From: RGIG5612 sp050944475 | Lineage (GTDB): Bacteria > Bacillota > Clostridia > Lachnospirales > Lachnospiraceae | Length of the DNA: 64,000 nucleotides | Direction of reading: 5' to 3' | Assembly: GCA_050944475.1 (NCBI GenBank) | Contig: JBMNRD010000007.1 | Span: 13,500-77,499, forward strand | Part shown: one piece after another, positions 43,945 through 53,100 of the stretch | Position numbering within the stretch: the stretch's first letter is position 1 | Layout of the letters: each line of letters begins with the position of its first letter | The notes under the pieces: model-generated | The model's input: only the letters and a program-made list of their open reading frames with translations | Told to the model about the DNA's origin: nothing | Database searches by the model: none | Position numbers and translations under genes: made by a program

Positions 43945-44904
43945 ATGAACAGAGGGAAAAAATGGATTATTGCCGCAGTTGTATTGTTGGCGCTTGGCCT
44001 GTTTATCTGCGGGGCAGCGTATATGATTCTTGAGTTTGATTTTAAGAAACTGAGCACAGGTAAATATGTAACGAACACTCATGATGTGAAGGATGATTTT
44101 CAGAATATAAGCATAGTTGCCGATACAGAACAAATCGTCTTTATCCCTTCGGATAATGGCAGATGCAGTGTAATCTGCTACGAGGAAGTAAATGAACCCC
44201 ATAATATCCGGGTTGAGGGCAGTACGCTGATAATTGACAAAGTTAATAATCACAAACGGCGTATAGGTATAATGATGGAATTTCCTAAAATCACAGTTTA
44301 TCTTCCAAAAGAAGCTTATGAGGCTCTTTCTGTAGATTCGGATACAGGAAATGTGGATATACCTAAGGATATTACCTTTGAAAGTATCCATGTGATGCTC
44401 AGCACCGGAAGTGTCAGCTGCCGGGCTTCTGCAACAGAATCTGTTGAAATACAAACAAGCACAGGTCAAATTGATGTATCTTGTCTGACGGCGAAGGAAA
44501 TTCGATTGGAAGCGAGTACGGGTGAAATCCAAGTCACCGATGTGGAATGCGCAGGCGACCTGAGTGTCAGTGTGAGCACAGGAAGAAACTCTCTGGAGAA
44601 CGTGTCCTGTGCGAGCCTTGTATCCACGGGAAGTACCGGCGATATTCTTATGACAAATGTCATCACATCTGAAGAATTCAATATCGAAAGAAGTACGGGA
44701 ACCGTTCGGTTCGATGCGTGTGATGCCGGTACAATATACGTAAGGACAGACATGGGAGATATTTCCGGGACACTGCTTACCGATAAGGTCTTTATAACGG
44801 AAACGGATACAGGAAAAACGAATGTTCCCAAGACGATAACAGGAGAAAAATGTGAGATTAAAACCGGTGCCGGAGATATTACGATAGAGATAGTGTATGA
44901 ATAG
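43945..44904 (+). CDS. DUF4097 beta-strand-repeat protein
   Basis: 319 residues. One N-terminal membrane helix (residues 7-29), then an extracellular part built of short repeated strands with STGxIxV-like turns (for example STGQIDV, STGEIQV, STGTVRF), giving a right-handed beta-solenoid look. Typical DUF4097/adhesin-like fold. Third gene of the PadR operon; function unknown. Confidence 0.85.
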   Translation: MNRGKKWIIAAVVLLALGLFICGAAYMILEFDFKKLSTGKYVTNTHDVKDDFQNISIVADTEQIVFIPSDNGRCSVICYEEVNEPHNIRVEGSTLIIDKVNNHKRRIGIMMEFPKITVYLPKEAYEALSVDSDTGNVDIPKDITFESIHVMLSTGSVSCRASATESVEIQTSTGQIDVSCLTAKEIRLEASTGEIQVTDVECAGDLSVSVSTGRNSLENVSCASLVSTGSTGDILMTNVITSEEFNIERSTGTVRFDACDAGTIYVRTDMGDISGTLLTDKVFITETDTGKTNVPKTITGEKCEIKTGAGDITIEIVYE

Positions 44905-44949
44905 GGGACATGCCGGTTCAATAGACACAGAGAATCTCCGATGAAAGGG

Positions 44950-45399
44950 TTATCTTTCTTCAGGTATGCATGTCAGTGCGCCGGTCGGGCAGACGCGCAC
45001 ACAGGCCGGCAGCAAACCGTTTTCCAAACGGACCTGACAGCCGTCACATTTTTCCATCTTTCCGCCGAGAGGAAATATAGGCGCATCAAACGGACAAGCC
45101 ATGGAGCAACTGCGACATCCGATACAAGCGGAGTTATTATATACAGTCAGTCCCATGTCATTTTTCTGAAGACAACCGGCAGGGCACGCGGCTATACAGG
45201 GAGCATCGGCGCAGTGCATACATCCGATGGAAAGATAAGCAATCTCATGCTCTATATCGCCGGGGTGTTCTACAGTTGCGACTCTGCGGTAGGGCACGCC
45301 CCCTCCCTTGATGGAAATGTCGTTTTGGTCCATGCAGGCTACCGAACAGGCGCCGCAGGCCATACATTTATTCAAATCTAAATTAAATACATACCTCAT
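44950..45399 (-). CDS. Ferredoxin-type iron-sulfur subunit with four [4Fe-4S] sites
   Basis: 149 residues with 16 ligand cysteines in four sets (CMACGACSVAC, CMHCADAPCIAAC, CIGCRSCSMAC, CDGC plus CVRVC). This is the DmsB/PhsB/NrfC layout of electron-transfer subunits that partner molybdopterin enzymes. No signal peptide and no membrane subunit next to it, so it should carry electrons between the upstream oxidoreductase and a soluble carrier. Downstream of the Mo enzyme by 82 bases on the same strand. Confidence 0.88.
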   Translation of the reverse strand: MRYVFNLDLNKCMACGACSVACMDQNDISIKGGGVPYRRVATVEHPGDIEHEIAYLSIGCMHCADAPCIAACPAGCLQKNDMGLTVYNNSACIGCRSCSMACPFDAPIFPLGGKMEKCDGCQVRLENGLLPACVRVCPTGALTCIPEER

Positions 45400-45481
45400 A
45401 ATACTGTTTCTCCGCGCCGTTCCGGCAAAGGCTTTCCGCCTGCCGCGAGGCGCTTTTATACTTCCTGAGATTGTTTTCGTT

Positions 45482-47629
45482 TCAATCTGTTTGAATCTTT
45501 TTAAGCAGCTTACAGCGAATTTGCTTATAACCCGGGAAACCGGTATAAGGATCCAAATGGTCGGAAGGAATCAATTCGTTTACATTTGCTTCGGCATAGC
45601 CATGTCCCATGAGCAGCTCACCGGTATTTGCGCTCAAGGTAATGTTGGCCTTGGCGGAAACGGCGCCTGCCACGGTGCTCAGTTCTACGAAGTCCCCTTG
45701 TTTGATATCCAGCGTTTTTGCATCAACAGGGTTGATGTCTACTTCGGCCGCCGGCCGCAGTGACCTTGCCCACCGGCAAGCGTGCAATCGCGAGTGAATG
45801 GTATTGTGATTCCTGCATCCGGTGGCGAGGATGAAAGGATACTCGGTAGAGTCGGCATTTCCACAGCTGTCATTATATGTAGGCAAAGCATCGAGACCGC
45901 AATCGGTATATTTTGCAATTATCCGGCTTACCAGCTCGATTCTGCCTGAAGGAGTTTTCACTCCTTGTTTCAGGCAGTCGCCCCAGTTGTATGTGGTAGC
46001 GCTTGGCGCCACAATCGGAGAGGTGCTTGCCTTAAAAGATTCCCAGTTTTTTATGCCGGAAGATTCTTCCAATATCCACCGGGCACAGGTGTCGTAATCG
46101 CTGCACAAAAGTTCGTCATCCAATCCCAGCGCCCGGGCCAGTCCAAAGAAAATATCCGTGTCCGGACGGCTTTCAAAGCGGGGAGGAATTGCCGGCCGGG
46201 TATAAAACATAAATTTGTTTTGATAACATTTAATCTCGCTTCGCTCGTAGGAGGTACAGGCGGGAAACACGATATCGGCAATCCGGCAGCACCGGGTCCA
46301 AAAAATATCGGATGCAACGATGAAATTCAAAGATTTCAGCGCGTTCAGAAAATGCGTGGATTCAGGGTACATCATATGATTTACGCCCGCCAGAAAAGCA
46401 CTCTTCAGCGGATAAGGCTTTGCCGAGAGAATCTGATTGGCAAGGTCCATACCCTGTCCTTCATTCATCATCTCCGCAAACAAAGGGAATTTGGTCAGAC
46501 CGACGGTCGGAGGTGCGTTCTTCGGCTTAACGCTGTTTATGAATTGCTGTTCTTTGGAAACAAATCCGCCGGGAGAATAGCAATATGTAGCCGGGCCTGT
46601 GCCGGGTTTCAAAGTGCCCGGCTTATCAAATTGACCACAGATAGCCGCCAGGCAATACATGGAACGATTGTTGTTAAAACCGTTGAGATGGTGTGTGGTG
46701 CCGGTGCCGGTGCTGAGGGCGGCAGGTTTTATGGTGGCCAACATTTCAGCCGCTTTAATGATATCGGCAGCAGACATCCCGGTTATGCTCTCCGCCTCCG
46801 CCAGAGTAAAATTTGCCACATATGCCCGGTACTCTTCAAAACCGTCCACATACAATTCGACGAATTTTGCATCGTACAAATTGTTTTCGATTATATAATT
46901 TGCCATGGCGTGAGCCAGATATCCGTCGGTTCCGAAACGGGGACGAAGATATAAATCCGAAAGCAGCTCCGCCGCAGCATTTCGGCGGGGGTCAATAACA
47001 ATAATTTTTCCGCCGCGTTCCTTCAGTGCAAACAGTTGCTTGCTTTGATGGATGTTTTTGGTGAAAGGATCGGTGCCCCAGATAACAACCAGTCGGGCGT
47101 TTGGAATGTCCGCCAATGTGGAGTGTCCGAACACACAACGGGAAGCCATTACGTTCGACCACCAGCAAACGCTCGATTCGCTGAGGTAGTTCGGACTTCC
47201 AAAGGAATAGGCGAGCCTGTGCAAAAAAGTACGGAACCATTTGGAGTAACCGGCCAGGAAAAAAGTGGCCTCGGCGCCGTACCGGGCTTTGGAAGTATTC
47301 AGCCCTTCGGCCGCCAGAGAAAAAGCATCTTCCCAGCTGACAGGTTCAAACTCGTCACTGCCACGGGGACCGATGCGGCGCATAGGAGTCTTGATGCGGT
47401 CTTCCCGGTAAGCATACTGTCGTCCGACAGCTCCCTTGGTACAAAGGGCGCCGTTATTTGCAGGAAACGGATCGGTTCCTTCAATTTTCAGAATCTCGTC
47501 ATCCTTGACATAGGCATCTACACCGCAATGGATTCCCGGGGAACAGATATCGCACAGGGTATGTTTAATTGTGATTCCGGTTTCTTCACAAGGAATTTTT
47601 GCTTTCCGCAAACGTTCAGAGTTGTTCAT
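45482..47629 (-). CDS. Molybdopterin-dependent oxidoreductase, DMSO-reductase family, soluble
   Basis: 715 residues. Cys26, Cys29, Cys35 and Cys63 form an N-terminal cluster site with an unusual C-x2-C-x5-C spacing. VCWW at 154-157 places Cys155 where the metal ligand lies in PhsA-type enzymes. VIWGTDPF, IDPRRNAAAELLSDL and the C-terminal LATGCRNHNTIHSR, FVELSTVAG bind the bis-molybdopterin. No Tat signal, so cytoplasmic. The family includes formate dehydrogenases, thiosulfate/polysulfide reductases, acetylene hydratase and aromatic dehydroxylases; the substrate cannot be assigned. Paired with the adjacent iron-sulfur subunit. Confidence 0.83.
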   Translation of the reverse strand: MNNSERLRKAKIPCEETGITIKHTLCDICSPGIHCGVDAYVKDDEILKIEGTDPFPANNGALCTKGAVGRQYAYREDRIKTPMRRIGPRGSDEFEPVSWEDAFSLAAEGLNTSKARYGAEATFFLAGYSKWFRTFLHRLAYSFGSPNYLSESSVCWWSNVMASRCVFGHSTLADIPNARLVVIWGTDPFTKNIHQSKQLFALKERGGKIIVIDPRRNAAAELLSDLYLRPRFGTDGYLAHAMANYIIENNLYDAKFVELYVDGFEEYRAYVANFTLAEAESITGMSAADIIKAAEMLATIKPAALSTGTGTTHHLNGFNNNRSMYCLAAICGQFDKPGTLKPGTGPATYCYSPGGFVSKEQQFINSVKPKNAPPTVGLTKFPLFAEMMNEGQGMDLANQILSAKPYPLKSAFLAGVNHMMYPESTHFLNALKSLNFIVASDIFWTRCCRIADIVFPACTSYERSEIKCYQNKFMFYTRPAIPPRFESRPDTDIFFGLARALGLDDELLCSDYDTCARWILEESSGIKNWESFKASTSPIVAPSATTYNWGDCLKQGVKTPSGRIELVSRIIAKYTDCGLDALPTYNDSCGNADSTEYPFILATGCRNHNTIHSRLHACRWARSLRPAAEVDINPVDAKTLDIKQGDFVELSTVAGAVSAKANITLSANTGELLMGHGYAEANVNELIPSDHLDPYTGFPGYKQIRCKLLKKIQTD

Positions 47630-47743
47630 ATTTACCGTCCTCAGCGGTGTTTTTATAAATCTCTTCCTATATACGACCGGCTTGATTAAGCATTACAGCC
47701 GTAATCATATTATGTCAGGAATTTTGCACAATATCAAATACTC

Positions 47744-47772
47744 TTGTCTTTTATAATAAAGTTTGTTATTAT
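47744..47772 (+). promoter_or_regulatory. Promoter of the yegP-like gene
   Basis: TTGTCT (47744-47749) and TATTAT (47767-47772) with a 17-base spacer, about 55 bases before the ATG. Confidence 0.5.
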
Positions 47773-47827
47773 AAAACAGTGTAGGAATGCGAAACAGTAT
47801 TATGTATTAATAAGGAGGTAGTTGTAA

Positions 47828-48190
47828 ATGGGAAAATTTGTTATAAAAGAGTCCGCTAACGGAGCAAGTTTTGTTTTGAAGGCAAGTAACGGAGAAGTTA
47901 TTGCAGTTTCTGAGTTTTACTCCTCCCTTGCTGCATGTAAACAGGGCATCGAAGCAGTGAGAAGGGCTGCAGCGGCTGCAGAAATTGAGGATCAGACAGT
48001 TGAGGGTTTTGCTACCGAAAAACATCCCAAGTTTGAGATTTACAAAGACAAGGCCGGCGAATTCAGATTCAGACTCAGAGCATCCAACGGAGAAATTGTT
48101 GCCGCTAGCGAAGGTTATAAGGCCAAAGCCAGCTGTCTGAACGGCATTGAGTCTGTTAAGAAAAACGCAGCGGATGCCCAAGTAGAATAA
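47828..48190 (+). CDS. DUF1508/YegP family double-repeat protein
   Basis: 120 residues made of two ~50-residue repeats, each with an F-x-L-x-A-SNGEV/I core (FVLKASNGEVIAVSE and FRLRASNGEIVAASE) and a Cys-containing K-x-x-C-x-x-GIE helix. This matches the YegP fold of paired small beta-alpha units. Function unknown. Strong AAGGAGGT ribosome site and its own terminator suggest good expression. Confidence 0.88.
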   Translation: MGKFVIKESANGASFVLKASNGEVIAVSEFYSSLAACKQGIEAVRRAAAAAEIEDQTVEGFATEKHPKFEIYKDKAGEFRFRLRASNGEIVAASEGYKAKASCLNGIESVKKNAADAQVE

Positions 48191-48222
48191 TTAATAAACC
48201 GTTGAATAATCAACAAATCTAT

Positions 48223-48261
48223 GAAAAAACCCCCTTTCCCGAAAGGAAGAGGGGGTTTTTA
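48223..48261 (+). terminator. Bidirectional terminator
   Basis: AAAAACCCCCT pairs with AGGGGGTTTTT, with an inner TTCC/GGAA stem, between convergent yegP and the PlsC-like gene. Confidence 0.9.
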
Positions 48262-48276
48262 ATGTAAAGGGCGCGC

Positions 48277-48963
48277 TTACGCGAGGGCGTGCCCCAGGGC
48301 ATTTGTGCGATTGCACAGGGCGGCGGCTATATTATAGAAGCTCCCGTGGTTTTTCTTAAGTTGAGAGAACAATATGGGAGCGTCAATGATGAAGCGGTTT
48401 TCCTCCTTTTTGAAGTACGAAGTGAAAACGGGAAGATCCACGCCCTTCTTCAGACAGTTATCCGCAAAGACGGCAAAGCCGGCAAAGAATTTCGTCAAAT
48501 GATCATGATATCCGTCCGAAGAGTCCTCAGGGAAAATTACAATATTATATCCGTCCCTTATGGCGGCGAAAGAACTGCGGACGGTCTTTCTGAAGCGGTG
48601 ATCCCGGTATGTGGGAATCAGATCCAGGGCCTTATAGAACATATTTACAAAGGGGGAGGCAATGGTACCTATGAACATAGCCATAAACGGCGAGAAATGC
48701 TTTTTCCTATGAAAGTAAGTTGCGGTCAGATACTTGTGAACCGCAAGAAAGCCCTCGGTCATCTCATGGGTGCCCCAGAGTTTATGTTTTAACTTAAAAT
48801 ACAGATACCACTTGACGGGGCCTTTCATGCCCACATGATTGCTGAGAATTATTGAGGGCTCTGTAGGGTTGTTCCCTCTAAATTCAAAATGCGGTTCAGC
48901 CATAAAAAGTTTCATGAACCACATAATTATTCTTCCTCCGATTATCATAACAACTCCAAACAA
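48277..48963 (-). CDS. PlsC-like acyltransferase-fold protein with altered HX4D motif
   Basis: 228 residues. An N-terminal hydrophobic stretch, SIILSNHVGMKGP in place of block I, and VIFPEDSSDG in place of the FPEGTRS block suggest a lysophosphatidic-acid-acyltransferase fold. The catalytic HX4D pair is changed: the Asp position after the His is Gly. It could be a diverged enzyme or a non-catalytic lipid binder. A role in phospholipid synthesis is therefore only tentative. The fatty-acid-binding DegV gene next to it is divergent. Confidence 0.55.
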   Translation of the reverse strand: MFGVVMIIGGRIIMWFMKLFMAEPHFEFRGNNPTEPSIILSNHVGMKGPVKWYLYFKLKHKLWGTHEMTEGFLAVHKYLTATYFHRKKHFSPFMAMFIGTIASPFVNMFYKALDLIPTYRDHRFRKTVRSSFAAIRDGYNIVIFPEDSSDGYHDHLTKFFAGFAVFADNCLKKGVDLPVFTSYFKKEENRFIIDAPILFSQLKKNHGSFYNIAAALCNRTNALGHALA

Positions 48964-49088
48964 ATTATTCAGGCAGTATTACATGCCTGTTGACCAAAAA
49001 CAGTTTATCATTCTTTTGGCATAAAGGGAACAGCTTTTTAATAAACACGGATTTAAAAAAAATAAATTCGACAAAGACAAGAAATGTC

Positions 49089-49117
49089 TTGAGGGAATCT
49101 GCAAAGTGTAATAGAAT
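49089..49117 (+). promoter_or_regulatory. Promoter of second degV
   Basis: TTGAGG (49089-49094) and TAGAAT (49112-49117), 17-base spacer; a small hairpin ccccgaatacgggg at 49128-49141 follows in the leader. Confidence 0.5.
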
Positions 49118-49167
49118 ATCCACTAACCCCCGAATACGGGGAAAAAGTTTTTATTTGAGGTGAAGTT

Positions 49168-50019
49168 ATGATAAAGATTATTGCTGACAGCACATGCGAT
49201 TTATCCCCTGAATTAATCGAACAACATGACATTTCCATCATTCCCCTTCATATTTTGCTGGATGAGGAGGAATATCTTGACGGCGTGAACATCGGCCCGG
49301 ACGAAATATTTAAGTGGGCTGACGAAAACAATACTACACCCAAGACCTCCGCTCCCGCCCTGCCCGATGCCATGGAGATTATGGAGCCGTTTCTGAAGGA
49401 TGATGGAGAGGTGATAGTATTTACAATATCCGAAACGATGTCGGCCACTATTAAAGTAGTGGAATTAGCGGCTGAGAATCTGAATGCCGCAGATCGAGTG
49501 ACTTGTATCGAATCGGCAAACCTGTCTACAGGCATAGGACTTCTTGTACTGGCAGCAGCCGATATGGTTAAAGAAGGTAAATCCCGGCAGGAGATTGTCA
49601 CAGAGATTGAGACTCTTAAACCTCGTGTAAGGACAAGCTTTGTTCTGGACACCCTGATTTATTTACACAGAGGAGGAAGGTGCAGCGGCGTAGCAGCCTT
49701 AGCGGGCGCGGCACTTAAGATTCATCCCAAGATTGTCGTAAAGAACGGGTCCATGGAAGCCTCCAAGAAATACAGGGGTAAAATGAAGTTTGTGATTATG
49801 GATTATGTAAAGGACATGGAAGAAGATATTCTCCAGGCGAATCCAAAGAGAATTTTCATAACCCACTCGGGAGTTGAAGAAGAGACGTTAAAGGAGATTC
49901 GGGAGTATCTGCAGGGAATGGGACGATTTGAAGAGATTCTTTTAACAAGAGCCGGCGGAGTTATTTCCTCGCATTGCGGCCCCGGATGCATAGGAGTTTT
50001 TTTCATAGCAGGGAATTGA
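49168..50019 (+). CDS. DegV family fatty-acid-binding protein (second copy)
   Basis: 283 residues. IIADSTCDLSPEL at the start, LDTLIYLHRGGRCS in the middle and SSHCGPGCIGVFFIAG at the end are the DegV marks. It is clearly diverged from the copy at 3123-3992. TTTGAGGTG precedes the ATG. It may present a different fatty acid for incorporation, but no direct evidence shows which. Confidence 0.88.
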   Translation: MIKIIADSTCDLSPELIEQHDISIIPLHILLDEEEYLDGVNIGPDEIFKWADENNTTPKTSAPALPDAMEIMEPFLKDDGEVIVFTISETMSATIKVVELAAENLNAADRVTCIESANLSTGIGLLVLAAADMVKEGKSRQEIVTEIETLKPRVRTSFVLDTLIYLHRGGRCSGVAALAGAALKIHPKIVVKNGSMEASKKYRGKMKFVIMDYVKDMEEDILQANPKRIFITHSGVEEETLKEIREYLQGMGRFEEILLTRAGGVISSHCGPGCIGVFFIAGN

Positions 50020-50071
50020 TTTTTGCCTTGCCCTGCTTCGGGGTAAGGATAGTTGTCGATTTGCCAAAAGC

Positions 50072-50112
50072 AAAGACCACGCTAGAGCAAACAGCTTTTG
50101 TGTGGTCTTTTC
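50072..50112 (+). terminator. Terminator between degV and the MMPL gene
   Basis: AAAGACCAC pairs with GTGGTCTTT (9 bp) across a 21-base loop, followed by TT; A-rich on the left, so it may also serve the convergent MMPL gene. Confidence 0.55.
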
Positions 50113-50142
50113 AGCGCCTTTGATTGTGTTGAGAAATATGTC

Positions 50143-53100
50143 TTAACGCGCTTTTTTCCTAAATATAAGCCTGTCACAGCAAGCAACCAGGCTGGGCAGC
50201 ACAAAGAGAATCAACAGTATGGCGATAAACACACCAATTGATAGAGTAATGCATACATCGGAAATCATTGCTGAAGAAGACAGGAAGCCGAGTATGCCAA
50301 GCACCACCACAAGAATAGATCCGGAGGTCATAATTGTATGGATAGAACCCTCGTACGCCATTTTCAGGGATTCCATACACCCGTTGCTTTCTCTGCTTTC
50401 CCGATAGTAATTGCAGAACACGATACCGTAGTCAATGGTCGCACCCATCAAAATACTTTGTACAATCAGCAAAGAAAGGTAGTATGCCGAGCCGCTGAGC
50501 ACACCGATAACCGTTCCTGTAATAAACACACCGCACTGTACAACCAGAGTCAGAATAAGCGGCATGGTCGGATTACGGAAAGCAAGCAACACAACAACAA
50601 ATATTGAAATCGCGGTGATAAGTGTAATTCTCAAGTATTCACTATCGAAAGTTTCTTCGATTTCGCTTACCATAACCGAGTTGCCTACCAAATAGAACTC
50701 GTTAAGACTGCTTTCGCACAGTTCATTGAGTTTTTCTATATAAGCGTAGGTTTCCGGCGACTCGTCCGCGTAATCGGAGGTAATAATAAATCTTGAATAA
50801 GTATCGCTCTTCATTCGAGCAATGGCATCATTCAGATCTGCTTTACTGTTCAGAACGTCTGTTTTGGTATCCTTATCAAAATAATCAACAAACCGCTCAT
50901 CGTTCATCAACTCATCGGAAAGGAATGTAAGAAACTGAGGGAGAGTCATTTTTTTATCAATGGACACATTGTTTATACCGCCGTAATACAGATATATAAC
51001 CTCAATTTTATTCTCGGACACATTGTCTGTCAGAGACATAAGCAGCTCATACATTTCGCTGAATGTATAAGCCTTTCCCGACACGACCGCTTCAATCAGC
51101 GTATGACCGCGTCTCAAATCATCTGCGGAATGTTCATCAAGGTATTTTTCAAAATCCTTGTTTCCAAGCACCTCTTTCACCGCAAAAGATACGAACATTT
51201 GAGGAGAAAGTCTCCACGAAGCACCGCCGCCGTTTTTGCTTATAAAAAGGATGTAAAGTTGCTCTGCCTTAGACGGATCCATGCCTAAAAAATCGGCGAG
51301 TCTTGCAGAGGTGAATGCCGTTCCGTTTACAGAAGCGTTCATAATCGACTGCAAAAACCGAAGCTGCTCAAGAGAAGCCTGATTCATCATATCGCTTGTA
51401 AAGGCGTCGGACAGAATGAAATCGGCAAAAGTTCTGAGGGACATTGTTGTGTCGCTGATGTCGGCACCGAAGAAAAGACGAAATACGGTTGTTATCATAT
51501 CCGCGTCCGTATCGAATATATGTGCAAAAGCTGCCGCATCGAGAGGAGTGTCGGACATTGCAAGCTGTATAATATTGTTCATTTGTTGAAGTTGCGCAGC
51601 CTGTTCTTTTGTAAAACTCCCCGCATAGGCCTCATCGGTCAGCACGGAGTTTACAAGAAATCCGGTAAAATCGCCAAGAGCAACATTTTTCTGTGAGGAC
51701 AGGGTAAGACCGAACAACCGATAAACCTGAACAACATCAATCCCGAATATAGGAGCAAGCGTTGCCGCATCTAATGCCGCACCCGATAACGCAAGCTGCA
51801 CGATCTGATTGAGCTTTTGCAGTTCGGCATTTTCGGGAGCAAGCAGCAATGCCGCTTCTAAAAAGTCGGGCAACGTCATTGCTTCCGTCATATTCATCAT
51901 ATAGATGCCCGCAACGTCATTTACATCCATTCCGGTAATGCTTGCCATTGTTGCCGCATCCAACGGTTGCCCGGAAACGGCAAGATTAATCAATTGCTCT
52001 ATTTGTGCAAGCTGTGCCAATTGGTTGCCCGTGGCATTGGCTTTCAGCAATTCCAGAAAATTGCCAAGCGGCATCGTCACTGCAGCCACTTCCTGTTGGA
52101 AAGCGGGGTCTGTGGAGAAATACAGGTAATAAAGACCGGAAACGTTTTCTTCTTCCATACCCAGGGTTTGCGCCATTTGCTCGACGCTCAGAGATTGTTT
52201 AGATACCGCAAGTTGAATCAGCGCATTCAATGTTTGCATCTGTGTTTTGGCAGAATTATCAAAATAGGTGCTGAATGTCGCATCATTCATCAGGTGATCA
52301 CACAAGAATGACAAAAAAGCGGAGATTGTCATTGTTTTATCGCTGACATCCCCTGCATTGTAAAGCACAAACACGGTTTTTACGGTGTTTTCATCAATGC
52401 CGAGCATTGCGGCAAGGTCTGAAGCGGTGCGTTCTGTCTGAACGGTATCCTTATTAGTATACGTCTGCATATGTCTGAGTGATGACAACGTGGCTGCATC
52501 AAACATTGCGCCGTAGGTTTCATCTTTTGCTACGGTGTTCAGTACAAAATTCACAAAGGTTGGCAGTGTCATTGTGCCGCTGTCCGCAATGCCGTTTTGA
52601 ATGGTATAATACAGAAATAGCTGTTCGGCGCTCTTCTTATCTATGTCGAAGAATTTGGCCATTTCATCTGCTGTCAGTGCTACTGTCAGCTTATCCTTGT
52701 CGGAAAACTTTTTAAAATTCTCTACATTGTCACGGAGATCATCATCGAGATGTTTGCTTAAGGTTTCATTAGGCAAAACAGAGTCGGTGATAAATGTTAT
52801 AAATTCGGCAGCCGTCAATGTCGGCAGCTCACCTTCCGCATCAATGAAATAGAGCATGCGAACAATTTCTTCATCAATCTGTGTTTCGTTGTCCAGTTCC
52901 TTAATCGCATCGTACATTTCTTCGGCATTCATCTTTTTACCCAGCGTATTGGGATATCCGAGGACAGATAAGACGTTCTCGTCCTTTTCAAGTTCGGAAG
53001 AGATTCCGGCTATATGCTCTTCATCATCATTGTTATATATAACTACAACGGTATTCTTCTTCGGGAACACATCCGACAAAGGGCCGTCGCCGTTTTCCGC

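Noticed and set aside
43918..44928. 336-codon open frame antisense to the DUF4097 gene
   Set aside because: Opposite a clear gene with family motifs; the product is low in coding character and rich in Cys, His and Phe.
45965..46954. 329-codon open frame antisense to the molybdoenzyme
   Set aside because: Shadow of the GC-biased third positions of the true gene; no motifs.
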